Source: Candidatus Calditenuaceae archaeon JGI OTU-1 (GTDB taxonomy: Archaea > Thermoproteota > Nitrososphaeria_A > Caldarchaeales > Calditenuaceae). From it: a DNA stretch of 18,938 nucleotides. The number at the start of each line of letters is the position of its first letter. Within the stretch, counting starts at the first letter, position 1. Made by a program: the position numbers and the translations under genes. The DNA lies in assembly GCA_000494145.1 (NCBI GenBank), contig AWOE01000028.1, forward strand, positions 2,260-21,197, written 5' to 3'. Below, piece after piece: positions 1 to 7,112 of this stretch. Under the pieces are notes generated by a model. It was not told where the DNA came from and did not search any database. It was given only the letters and a program-made list of their open reading frames with translations.

Positions 1-52
1 GCACCGGCATGTCAAAAACGTTGATATGTGCCCGCCACGACAACGAGCGGGG

Positions 53-244
53 ATGGCGCAGCAGCAAATTTTCTACCAGTGCGTCAGGTGCGGACATCTG
101 TTCGAGAAGGACATAGCGCCGAGGGCCGCACAGCTCAGGTGCCCCAACTGCGGTTACCCCGTGATCAGGAAGCCGAAGCCGAACGTGGCCAAGCTGATCG
201 TCACCTCGCAGCTCTCCGAGGAGGTCAAGCTGTTCTACACCTGA
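53..244 (+). CDS. rpoP: DNA-directed RNA polymerase subunit P (Rpo12)
   Basis: This is the small zinc-binding subunit of archaeal RNA polymerase, homologous to eukaryotic Rpb12. The 63-residue product has two CxxC pairs (C10/C13 in CVRCG, C30/C33 in CPNCGYP), followed by the basic strand normally seen in Rpo12 (VIRKPKPNVAKLIV). It runs roughly 12-15 residues past the usual archaeal end, with a tail closing in SEEVKLFYT. I chose the ATG at 53 rather than the in-frame ATG at 26, because the nine extra residues (MCPPRQRAG) do not look like the family and a weak AT-rich box lies near 22-30. In many archaea rpl37ae directly precedes it; that gene would lie outside the window. Identification is firm; the exact start is less so. 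Confidence 0.9.
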   Translation: MAQQQIFYQCVRCGHLFEKDIAPRAAQLRCPNCGYPVIRKPKPNVAKLIVTSQLSEEVKLFYT

Positions 245-283
245 CGGGGTTTACGCAGAATCGGTTATTCGTTGTGCCTGATG

Positions 284-303
284 GGTAATTTTCGCTTGTA
301 GAA
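284..303. repeat. Left copy of imperfect direct repeat flanking the restriction-modification island
   Basis: Positions 284-303 match 3986-4005 at 18 of 20 bases in the same orientation. On the minus strand both copies read FYKRKLP, and both mismatches fall at third codon positions and are synonymous. After this left copy the minus frame continues IRHNE and stops (TAA at 267-265), while the right copy continues into the annotated tail of the radical SAM gene. This can be read as a remnant of an original 3' end, or an attachment-site-like duplication. An 18/20 match somewhere in 19 kb is not by itself improbable; the position, frame and synonymous differences are what make it notable. Confidence 0.5.
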
Positions 304-320
304 GTAGCGCAGCATATTGC

Positions 321-361
321 GAAAAAGCCTATAAATGTGTTCTATAACTACAATAAGGTGG
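321..361 (+). promoter_or_regulatory. Promoter and ribosome binding site of the restriction-modification gene
   Basis: A purine-rich BRE-like stretch (about 321-326) is followed by a TATA box CTATAAAT at 329-336. Transcription would start near 357-360. A Shine-Dalgarno-like AAGGTGG at 355-361 sits seven bases before the ATG at 369. This supports ATG 369 over the TTG at 363, which would be only one base from the ribosome binding site. Confidence 0.6.
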
Positions 362-368
362 TTTGGCT

Positions 369-3300
369 ATGGGTCAACGTGTTGAATTAGACATCGACGA
401 GGTTGTCGTTTGTTTAAAGAATGCTGTGATTAGGGCTACTAGTGAGGAGGATGTAAGGTTTTGGGTTTCGAAGTGCCTTGTGGATAAGGTTCTGACTCCT
501 TTAGGAATTACGGCAGTTGGGAATTTGAAACACGAGTATACACTCATTTCGGGTAGGGCCGATACTCTTTACGGGCATGTAATAATTGAGTATAAAGCGC
601 CCGGAAAATTGGCTAGCGCATCAGACATTCAGCGGGCAAAGCAACAGGTCATCGAATATATCAAGGCCGTGTCACAGGATAAGGCCGGGTGGAGTCGGTA
701 TCTCGGCGTTATAATTTCGGATAGGTTGGCATTTGTCCGATACGATCCAAGGACCGATACATGGGTAATGAGGGGGCCCTACGACATTAGACGGGAGGTT
801 ATCGTTAAGCTTGTGGAGGCGTTAAGAGGTCTTGAGCGAAAGCCGCTCGACGCTGATATCCTAAATAAAGACTTCGGTTTGAAGTCGCAGCTCACTAAGC
901 GGTTCATTAATGTGTTGTACAGAAAGCTGTTGAGTTCAAGAAGTCCTAGGACCGGTCTGCTCTTTGACGACTGGAGAAGACTGTTCAAGCAGGCAACCGG
1001 ATATAGGCCAGAGGAGCTTGAAGAGCTCCCTCAGTTTGCTCGCGAGCTAGGCCTAACCGGTAAGGTGAACTTTGACGCTTTAATATTTTCTTCCCACACC
1101 TATTATGCGCTTTTGATGAAGCTGATGGCGGCGGAGATCGTTTATCTCTATGGTGGCGGGAAGTTTTATAGATCTTACATCGCGGAGCTGGATGATGCTT
1201 TTTCGAGGGAGGGGGTTGAGGGTCTTAGAAAGGCTTTGGCTGAGCTTGAGAGCGGTGGGATATTCAGGAAGCTTCTAAACATCGAGAACTTCCTCGAGGG
1301 GGATTATTTCTCATGGTACTTGGATGAGCTCGACGACGAGCTTGCCGATGTTGTGGCTGATTTGTCTAGGGGACTTGCTAAATACGAGATAGCTACGCCG
1401 CAGCTGGAGCCTGAGTTCGCTAGGGACTTGCTTAAGAGGCTTTACCAAAACCTTATTCCGAGGGAGTTGAGACACCGTCTTGGCGAGTACTATACGCCGG
1501 ATTGGCTTGCCAACTTCCTGCTTGACGAGGTTGGACTGAGTTATGAAAACATTTTGAAGATGGGTGAAGAGGACCCGCTTAAGCCTCTGATGATTAGGGT
1601 TTTGGACCCGGCCTGTGGGTCTGGGACGTTTCTAGTTCTTTATGTGAGCAGGCTCAGGAGATATGCAGAAGAGCGTTATCTGACGGATGTCCTCTTAAGT
1701 CATCTTCTGAATAATGTGGTAGGTTATGACCTGAACCCCTTAGCTGTTCTCACAGCCAGGACGAACTACTTGCTGGCTATCGCTGATCTACTCGCCCATG
1801 TGAAAGGTACTGTCGAGTTGCCGGTCTACCTTTCAGACTCGATAATGGTGGAGAGTAGCACAAGACTCACGAGCAGAGTTTACATTTTGCGGACAAGTGG
1901 CGGGGAGTTCTGCGTACCCACTTCCATCGTTGAAAGGGGGTTGTTGGCAGGTGTCTTAAGTGAGGTCTCCAGATGTCTTGAAAATAAGTATAGTGTGGAG
2001 GAATTTAGAAAACGAGTTGAATTTGTTTTCAAGCTGGAAGCGGACGAATTATCCTTCATTTCCAAACTTTACCTGGATTTGTTGAAGCTTGAGCAGGAAG
2101 GCAAGAACAGAGTCTGGGTTGCGATAATTAGGAACGCTTTCGCGCCGATGGTCAAAGGTGTTTTTGACTACGTTGTTGGTAACCCGCCCTGGGTCAATTG
2201 GGAGAATCTTCCCGAATCTTACAGGAAAATGAGCATGTCTCTGTGGAAAAACTACGGTCTCGCCGAGATAGCTGGGAAGACTGGGTTGGGCAAGGTCAAG
2301 AGGGATTTGGCAATGCTGTTCGTGGCAAGATGTTTTGACAAGTATTTGAAGGAGGGAGGTGTGCTTGGTTTTCTTATCCCGTTTACTGTCTTTAAGACGC
2401 AGGCTGGTGCGGGATTCAGGAGATTTCTGTTCAATAGGACTAGGATTCGGGTTGTGCATGACTTGGTCACACTCTACCCATTTGAGGGTGCTGTGAACAG
2501 GACTGCGGCAGTGGTTATTAAGAAGGTCGATGAGAGGGACTTGGCAAGGGCTAAAGTCGAAAATGATAAAGGGGTCAGACACGTGGTTTGGGTGAACCCG
2601 AGCAAGAGACCCATTCCAACCGACAGGTCCCTAGAAGAAGTCCTGAGGGAGACTAGGAGATATGACTTAATCATGTTGCCGTTAGAACCCGGGAGACCAG
2701 AGACGACGTGGATGCAATTGACGCCCAAGGCAGTTGAGGTTGTGAGAAAACTCCTCATCCCTGCTACGGTTTCACGTCGCAGTAAACAACAGTTAAAATC
2801 GGAGGAGTCGCAAGTCGCCTTTAACGAGCAAGACGACAAAATCCCGCAGTACTATACAGCACATGCGGGAGTATACGTGGCGCTCAACCAAGTTTACTAC
2901 GTTAAAGTCATTGGTAGAACACCCGACGGCCGGCTTATTATAACAAACCCGCCCGAGCCCGGTCAGAAGAAGAGCGTAAAGCAAGTAGAAACCGCTGTAG
3001 AGCCTGACCTAGTATATCCGCTTGTAAGGGGAAGAGACGTAAAGAAATGGTTTATCGACTTTCAGGATAGATATATCATACTTCCACACGATCCAAAAAC
3101 AGCCAAACCGTTAAGAGAAACAATAATTAAAACGACGTTTCCAAACACCTATGAGTATTTCAACAACTTCAAGAAAGAGCTTGAGAAAAGGTCTATCCAT
3201 AAACTCTGGGGTAAAAACAACCCATTCTACACAGTATATGATATAGGAACGTACACTTTTGCTCCATACAAGGTTGTGTGGAAGGAAGTCTCCGCTAGGA

Positions 3301-3797
3301 TGAAAACTGGTGGGTTTCATACTGCTGTAATAGAGTTTATCAAAGCCAACGGTATCAAACCAGTAATACCTGACCATACTATCGTTATTGTACCTTTATA
3401 CAACAGGGATGAAGCATACTACCTTTCAGGTGTTCTCAACTCAACTATAGTTGGAGTTGTTTCTCAATATGCCGTCGTGAGTAGTCTGGAGGAGCATATC
3501 GCTATACCCAAATTTGATCCAACCAATGAAATACATTGTAAAATCGCCAGATTCTCTATGAAGGCTCATGAGCTTGCTAGGCATATCTACGCCGAGGTAA
3601 ATCCAAATGACAACAAAATTATAAATCCCTTAAAAGAGCTGGAGGCCGTAGAGAAGAAGATCGATCTTGCCGTGGCGGAGCTCTTTGGCCTGTCGGAGGA
3701 AGACCTTAAGGAGTTCGAGAAACTCATGGCAATCCTCTCAGGTAACGAACTGCCCTCAGATGACGAGAGGGTTGAAATTTCGGGAGATTCATCATAA
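369..3797 (+). CDS. Single-chain (type IIG-like) restriction endonuclease / N6-adenine DNA methyltransferase
   Basis: The 1142-residue protein combines DNA cleavage and adenine methylation. Near the N-terminus lies a PD-(D/E)xK-like nuclease motif: D65 in SGRAD, then E74-Y-K76 in VIIEYK. A helical linker leads to an Eco57I-like methyltransferase domain with motif X (GEYYTP, about 372-377), the S-adenosylmethionine motif I (DPACGSG, 413-419) and catalytic motif IV (NPPW, 605-608). The last 400 or so residues would be the target-recognition region. The gene stands alone, with its own promoter and no separate specificity or nuclease subunit. Its base composition is visibly AT-richer than all neighbours, and a degenerate direct repeat flanks it, which together suggest transfer. 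Type IIG/IIL is the likeliest class; a solitary methylase or a phage-defence PglX-like enzyme is less likely given the nuclease motif. The recognition sequence cannot be read from the protein. Confidence 0.88.
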   Translation: MGQRVELDIDEVVVCLKNAVIRATSEEDVRFWVSKCLVDKVLTPLGITAVGNLKHEYTLISGRADTLYGHVIIEYKAPGKLASASDIQRAKQQVIEYIKAVSQDKAGWSRYLGVIISDRLAFVRYDPRTDTWVMRGPYDIRREVIVKLVEALRGLERKPLDADILNKDFGLKSQLTKRFINVLYRKLLSSRSPRTGLLFDDWRRLFKQATGYRPEELEELPQFARELGLTGKVNFDALIFSSHTYYALLMKLMAAEIVYLYGGGKFYRSYIAELDDAFSREGVEGLRKALAELESGGIFRKLLNIENFLEGDYFSWYLDELDDELADVVADLSRGLAKYEIATPQLEPEFARDLLKRLYQNLIPRELRHRLGEYYTPDWLANFLLDEVGLSYENILKMGEEDPLKPLMIRVLDPACGSGTFLVLYVSRLRRYAEERYLTDVLLSHLLNNVVGYDLNPLAVLTARTNYLLAIADLLAHVKGTVELPVYLSDSIMVESSTRLTSRVYILRTSGGEFCVPTSIVERGLLAGVLSEVSRCLENKYSVEEFRKRVEFVFKLEADELSFISKLYLDLLKLEQEGKNRVWVAIIRNAFAPMVKGVFDYVVGNPPWVNWENLPESYRKMSMSLWKNYGLAEIAGKTGLGKVKRDLAMLFVARCFDKYLKEGGVLGFLIPFTVFKTQAGAGFRRFLFNRTRIRVVHDLVTLYPFEGAVNRTAAVVIKKVDERDLARAKVENDKGVRHVVWVNPSKRPIPTDRSLEEVLRETRRYDLIMLPLEPGRPETTWMQLTPKAVEVVRKLLIPATVSRRSKQQLKSEESQVAFNEQDDKIPQYYTAHAGVYVALNQVYYVKVIGRTPDGRLIITNPPEPGQKKSVKQVETAVEPDLVYPLVRGRDVKKWFIDFQDRYIILPHDPKTAKPLRETIIKTTFPNTYEYFNNFKKELEKRSIHKLWGKNNPFYTVYDIGTYTFAPYKVVWKEVSARMKTGGFHTAVIEFIKANGIKPVIPDHTIVIVPLYNRDEAYYLSGVLNSTIVGVVSQYAVVSSLEEHIAIPKFDPTNEIHCKIARFSMKAHELARHIYAEVNPNDNKIINPLKELEAVEKKIDLAVAELFGLSEEDLKEFEKLMAILSGNELPSDDERVEISGDSS

Positions 3798-3894
3798 CCA
3801 TACCAATTAGTGTTAGAAGGTTGCATCACCTGGTTTAGGTCATGAACAGGCATTTAAGTTATTGTGAGCGACATGTTTTAGAATGCTTTTCAAG
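3798..3894. other. Spacer between two convergent genes
   Basis: Ninety-seven AT-rich bases separate the stop of the restriction-modification gene from the stop of the radical SAM gene on the opposite strand. I see no gene in it. If the flanking repeat marks an inserted segment, this spacer belongs to the insert. Confidence 0.5.
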
Positions 3895-5550
3895 CTACCC
3901 TCCCTGCATAACTGGTAGCTGCTTCGGGACTCCGCCGAAGCCTGCTGTCTTGGTCGATGCCATCGGCACCGCAGTCTGCTTTGTCGGTAACTTCCGCTTG
4001 TAGAAATCGTCGCTGAGCTTCCTTCCCGTTCTCCTCTCCCACTCCTCGATCGAGATCCCGTAGACGGCCTGGATCCTGTCCCTGTACCACTCGGGGATGA
4101 CGTTGAAGGCGCAGAACGGTATGATCCTGCCGTCGGGCGTCAGGTAGTGGATGTCGCAGCGCCTCAGCCGCTCCTCGTCGTGGTTGTACTTGTCCTGGAA
4201 GTGCATCATCCCGAGGAAGAGGGACTTTCTGTGCCAGTCGCCGACGCTCTTGTAGTCGTGCTTCACCAGTATGTCGAAGAGCATCCTCTTGAGGTTCATC
4301 CCTGCAGGCTGCTTCTTCTCGTTGATGAACTTCCCGATGTTCCATAGGACCTTCAACCCCACCCAGACCCGGTTCCTTCCGGCCTCGATCTCCTCGGCCT
4401 TGTCCTGGAGGTACTTGATCAGGCCCTCGACGTCGACGAACTCGGTTATCGGGACCATCCTGTCGCCGTCCTTGAAGACGTAGGTTCCTGCGCCGCAGGC
4501 GAAGTGGATGCTCAGCTCGTAATGTGCCCTCCTCGTCAGCGCCTCGAGGAATCCGGTGAGGGGTGTGCAAGCAGGGACAGGGAACCACGCGTCCCTCGGG
4601 ATCTCGCCGTTGGTCTGCTCCTCGATCCTGATGATGCAGTCGGGTATCGTGATCCTGTACTTCTCCCTCTCCTTCTTCGGCATCCTTCCGGTGAGGGAGA
4701 CGGGCTGGAAGTTGACCGCCCTGATCACGTCGATGTTCTTGAAGCCGAACCGGATGATGTCGCCGAGCTCGTGGTCGTTGACGCTCTTGATGACGGTCGG
4801 TACGAGCACGATCCCAACTCCCAGCTTCCTCGCGTTCTCAAGCACCCCTGGCACCTCCCAGTGGTTCTTCGGGTTGGTCCTAGGCGTGACGCCGTCGAAG
4901 CTCATGTAGAGGTTGCTGACCCCCGCCTCCTTCAGTCGCTTGAAGTACTCGAAGTCCCGGCTGAGCCGGATGCCGTTGGTGTTCAGCTGTATGTGATCGA
5001 CGCCCACCTCCTTCAGTATCTTGATGATCTCCGGCAGGTCGTCGCGGAGGGTCGGCTCTCCGCCGGTGATCTGGATCGAGTTGCCCGGGACCGGCCTCTC
5101 GGCCCTGAGGTTAAGGGCCATCTCCCTTATCTGCTCGAGGGTCGGCTCGTAGATGTAGCCGGCCTTCTCGGCGTAGAAGAAGCAGTACCAGCAGTGGAGG
5201 TCGCAGCGGTTGGTGATTACGAGGTTCGCGAGGCCGGTGTGGCTCAGGTGGCTGCTGCAGAGGCCGCAGTTCGCAGGGCACGCACACCTCGGCATCTCGA
5301 CGTCGGGGTTCCCGGTTCCCTTTCCGTCCTTGAGGTAACGGGCGAACTTGTAGTACATTCCCGCGTCGCCGAAGTAGAGCTCGTCGAACTCGCCGTGGAC
5401 CGGACATACCTTCCTGATGAAGATCTTGTTGTTCTCCTCGAAGACCTCGGCCGGGAGGATCCTGTTGCACTCGGGGCATATGCTCCGGGTGATCGTAACC
5501 ACCTTCTTGAGCGCCTTCTCCTGCTGCCTGAGCTCCAGCGTCGTTGCCAT
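3895..5550 (-). CDS. Radical SAM multi-cluster enzyme, probable tetraether (GDGT) lipid synthase family (Tes-like)
   Basis: The 551-residue protein carries the radical SAM signature CxxxCxxC (C116, C120, C123 in CDLHCWYC) and a GGEPTL motif (163-168). An N-terminal rubredoxin-like metal site is suggested by C25/C28 (CPEC) and C49 (CPVHG), followed by a second cysteine set at 89-98 (CACPANCGLC). More cysteines lie near the C-terminus (CDIHYLTPDGRIIPFC). This order of sites matches the MJ0619/Tes family, which couples two archaeol chains tail-to-tail to form membrane-spanning tetraether lipids; the exact reaction here is inferred. I chose ATG 5550 because a TATA-like CTTAAAT (5582-5576) sits 26-32 bases upstream and overlaps the alternative ATG at 5577. 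The last 29 residues after FYKRKLP (TKQTAVPM...VMQGG) look low in complexity and may come from the adjacent island. It is divergent from dtdA. Confidence 0.75.
   Translation of the reverse strand: MATTLELRQQEKALKKVVTITRSICPECNRILPAEVFEENNKIFIRKVCPVHGEFDELYFGDAGMYYKFARYLKDGKGTGNPDVEMPRCACPANCGLCSSHLSHTGLANLVITNRCDLHCWYCFFYAEKAGYIYEPTLEQIREMALNLRAERPVPGNSIQITGGEPTLRDDLPEIIKILKEVGVDHIQLNTNGIRLSRDFEYFKRLKEAGVSNLYMSFDGVTPRTNPKNHWEVPGVLENARKLGVGIVLVPTVIKSVNDHELGDIIRFGFKNIDVIRAVNFQPVSLTGRMPKKEREKYRITIPDCIIRIEEQTNGEIPRDAWFPVPACTPLTGFLEALTRRAHYELSIHFACGAGTYVFKDGDRMVPITEFVDVEGLIKYLQDKAEEIEAGRNRVWVGLKVLWNIGKFINEKKQPAGMNLKRMLFDILVKHDYKSVGDWHRKSLFLGMMHFQDKYNHDEERLRRCDIHYLTPDGRIIPFCAFNVIPEWYRDRIQAVYGISIEEWERRTGRKLSDDFYKRKLPTKQTAVPMASTKTAGFGGVPKQLPVMQGG
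3986..4005. repeat. Right copy of imperfect direct repeat, inside the 3' end of the radical SAM gene
   Basis: This copy matches 284-303 at 18/20 and encodes FYKRKLP on the minus strand, about 30 codons before the stop of the Tes-like gene. Together with the left copy it brackets the restriction-modification gene. No integrase or transposase is encoded between the copies, so any movement would have needed enzymes from elsewhere. Confidence 0.5.
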
Positions 5551-5575
5551 CTCGACCCGGCCCGTCGCATAACTC

Positions 5576-5582
5576 ATTTAAG
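5576..5582 (-). promoter_or_regulatory. TATA box of the radical SAM gene
   Basis: Read on the minus strand, CTTAAAT preceded by an A-rich stretch lies 26-32 bases upstream of ATG 5550. That spacing is typical of leaderless archaeal transcripts, and the box decides the start of the Tes-like gene. Confidence 0.5.
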
Positions 5583-5623
5583 GTTTTTCACACCTCTCCG
5601 ATGGTGCGGATTGTGTTCTCGCG

Positions 5624-5629
5624 TTTTAT
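5624..5629 (+). promoter_or_regulatory. TATA-like box of dtdA
   Basis: TTTTAT lies 29-34 bases before the ATG at 5658. It supports that start over the in-frame ATG at 5628, which would sit within the box. A GGAGGG directly before ATG 5658 is too close for an ordinary ribosome binding site. Confidence 0.4.
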
Positions 5630-5657
5630 GAACAGGTGGTCCGGCTTAAAGGAGGGC

Positions 5658-6467
5658 ATGCGGAGGATCCTGATCTCGAGGGCCGACAGCTCCTCGATGC
5701 TGGTCCGGAGCTACTTGGTGGAGGTCCTCGGCTTCGAGAGGTTGGAGGAGGGCGGGAGGGAGTTCCTCAGAAGGGGCGAGGTGGAGGCCGTGGTTGTCGA
5801 GGGTGATCACCTTTACCTCAGCCCGAACGAGCTCAGGGAGGTGGCCGATGAGCTGATCGTTGTGGCCTCGACGCACCGGTCCGAGCAGGGCGTCAACGCG
5901 CTAACCGTCCACGCCACGGGGAACTGGACCTCCGATCCGAGTTACGGCGGCCTGCCGCGGGCCCTGTCGGCCACGATGGCCGGTGCGATACGGACGGCCT
6001 TCGACAAGCTCAGGGAAGAGGTCGGGTCGGAGAGATCCCTCGAGGGATGGTGGGTAGGTCTGGAGGCGACGCACCACGGTCCGTTCTCCGAGGTCCCCCT
6101 GGTCTACGTCGAGTTCGGCGGGGACGAGGCCGCCAGGTCGAGCGGTGTCGGCGCGGCCGCAGTCGCCGAGGCCTGCATCGCAGCGGTCACGAGGTCCAGT
6201 CCCTCGAAGAAGGCCGCCGTCGGGGTCGGGGGAGGACACTACGCGCCGGCTTTCACGCGGTCCATGTCGGAGAATCTCCACGACTTCGGGCACATACTGC
6301 CGAAGTATGCGATGCCAGAGGGGCTTCAGCTGCTGGCCGAGGCAGTGAGGAGGACCGTCGACGGATGCAGGACCCTGGTGATCGACTGGAAGGGCGTCCC
6401 GGGGGCTTACAGGCAGGTTGTGCTCAGGGTCGCCGATTCGCTCGGCCTCGAGCCGGTCAGGGTCTGA
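5658..6467 (+). CDS. dtdA: D-aminoacyl-tRNA deacylase, archaeal type (DTD2)
   Basis: The enzyme hydrolyses D-amino acids wrongly attached to tRNA, keeping D-residues out of protein synthesis. The 269-residue product shows the family motifs in order: STHRSEQG (71-78), LTVHATGN (82-89), EATHHGP (136-142), GGGHYAP (191-197) and GHILPKYA (211-218), including the histidines expected around the metal-dependent active site. Length is normal for archaeal/plant DTD2. The chosen start gives MRRILISRADSSS, the kind of first beta strand seen in the family. It is transcribed divergently from the Tes-like gene and is followed 69 bases later by a HTH regulator on the same strand; I see no functional link beyond position. 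Confidence 0.93.
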   Translation: MRRILISRADSSSMLVRSYLVEVLGFERLEEGGREFLRRGEVEAVVVEGDHLYLSPNELREVADELIVVASTHRSEQGVNALTVHATGNWTSDPSYGGLPRALSATMAGAIRTAFDKLREEVGSERSLEGWWVGLEATHHGPFSEVPLVYVEFGGDEAARSSGVGAAAVAEACIAAVTRSSPSKKAAVGVGGGHYAPAFTRSMSENLHDFGHILPKYAMPEGLQLLAEAVRRTVDGCRTLVIDWKGVPGAYRQVVLRVADSLGLEPVRV

Positions 6468-6536
6468 AGTCGGACAGCCGCCCAAACCGTGCTGACCGCA
6501 AACATTCATAACAGGGTTATGGGGGATTCCTGTGGG

Positions 6537-6914
6537 ATGCTGCTGCCGAGCGAGATAGAGGCGAGGTGGCTGCTGCCGTTGCTGAGGGCGCTGATCGTGA
6601 GGCGCCTCCTCAACGAATACCACATGACCCAGGAGAAGGTGGCCAGGCTCCTGGGGATAACGCAGGCGAGCGTCAGCAACTACGTGAGGGCCGTCAGGGC
6701 GAAGGGCCTGAGACCCGAAATGGTGTCGCTGCTGGCGAGGTATGCGAGCGACGTGGCCGACGTGGCTTACAGGTCGCAGGATCCGCAGACCGTCGCGAAA
6801 ACGATACAGGAGGCGCTGATCAGGATAAGGAAGGACAGGGTCCTCTGCGAGCTCCACCAGCTCCTCGAACCAGGGTTCGACGTCGAGAACTGCGAGCTCT
6901 GCCAGCTGAACTGA
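6537..6914 (+). CDS. XRE/Cro-type helix-turn-helix transcriptional regulator with C-terminal Cys/His site
   Basis: The 125-residue protein has a helix-turn-helix at about 31-51 (TQEKVARLLGITQASVSNYV). The start MLLPSE is the conserved beginning of an archaeal regulator family (COG2522-like, from memory) and supports ATG 6537 over the in-frame ATG at 6519 and GTG at 6489; a TTCATA box at 6505-6510 is 27-32 bases upstream. Near the C-terminus are C104-x2-H107 and C119-x2-C122 (CELC), which could bind zinc or an iron-sulfur cluster. The target genes are unknown. It lies tail-to-tail with the tRNA-Gln gene. Confidence 0.8.
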   Translation: MLLPSEIEARWLLPLLRALIVRRLLNEYHMTQEKVARLLGITQASVSNYVRAVRAKGLRPEMVSLLARYASDVADVAYRSQDPQTVAKTIQEALIRIRKDRVLCELHQLLEPGFDVENCELCQLN

Positions 6915-6984
6915 GTTCTCCAATCTCCCTACCTCTGAAGGTGAAAGTGTAGCCCGGGCCGGATTCGAACCGGCGTCTCCGGGT

Positions 6985-7002
6985 ATCCCCTCCGCGAGGG
7001 AT
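6985..7002 (-). other. tRNA-Gln intron 1, canonical position 37/38
   Basis: Eighteen bases lie between G37 and A38. They fold as a small hairpin (TCC/GGA inner stem), and both cuts fall after the second base of three-base bulges (GGA and ATA), as in a bulge-helix-bulge. The middle helix would rest on one Watson-Crick and three G-U pairs, so the motif is relaxed. Confidence 0.75.
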
Positions 7003-7018
7003 CCAAAGCCCGGAATCC

Positions 7019-7040
7019 TTGGTCCGCGTCTGGCCAGCGT
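7019..7040 (-). other. tRNA-Gln intron 2, noncanonical position in the D loop (about 21/22)
   Basis: Twenty-two bases interrupt the D loop. The boundaries form a good bulge-helix-bulge: a 4-bp middle helix GGTC/GACC, three-base bulges AAA and AAG, and an inner helix CGC/GCG. Cutting after the second base of each bulge removes exactly 22 nt and joins GGTCAA to GGATT, restoring the D arm. Confidence 0.72.
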
Positions 7041-7087
7041 TTGACCGCTAGACGACCGGGCTACCGGGGAATAGGGTGCCTTGCCCC

Positions 7088-7096
7088 GATATAGAC
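7088..7096 (-). promoter_or_regulatory. TATA box of tRNA-Gln
   Basis: On the minus strand GTCTATATC lies 26-34 bases upstream of the mature 5' end of the tRNA, the usual distance for an archaeal tRNA promoter. Confidence 0.5.
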
Positions 7097-7112
7097 GTCA
7101 CGGCGGGAATGC

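Larger units (their letters stand above)
6950..7062 (-). tRNA. trnQ: tRNA-Gln (anticodon TTG) with two introns
   Basis: Read on the minus strand, the acceptor stem AGCCCGG pairs with CCGGGCT, followed by discriminator A. The T arm is GCCGG-TTCGAAT-CCGGC, and the anticodon loop CTTTGGA sits in a perfect 5-bp stem CCGGG/CCCGG, giving anticodon TTG (Gln). Removing an 18-nt intron after position 37 and a 22-nt intron in the D loop leaves a normal 73-nt tRNA whose D stem is GTCT/GGAT (two wobble pairs). CCA is not encoded. A TATA-like box lies 26-34 bases upstream. Splicing would need the archaeal tRNA endonuclease. Confidence 0.88.

Noticed and set aside
4504..5631. 375-residue plus-strand frame opposite the radical SAM gene
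   Set aside because: It is the antisense shadow of the Tes-like gene, whose motifs on the minus strand are unmistakable; the plus frame is low-complexity (Val/Asp/Leu-rich) and has no domain.
5901..6923. 340-residue minus-strand frame over dtdA and the HTH gene
   Set aside because: Shadow of two well-identified plus-strand genes; no domain in the minus frame.
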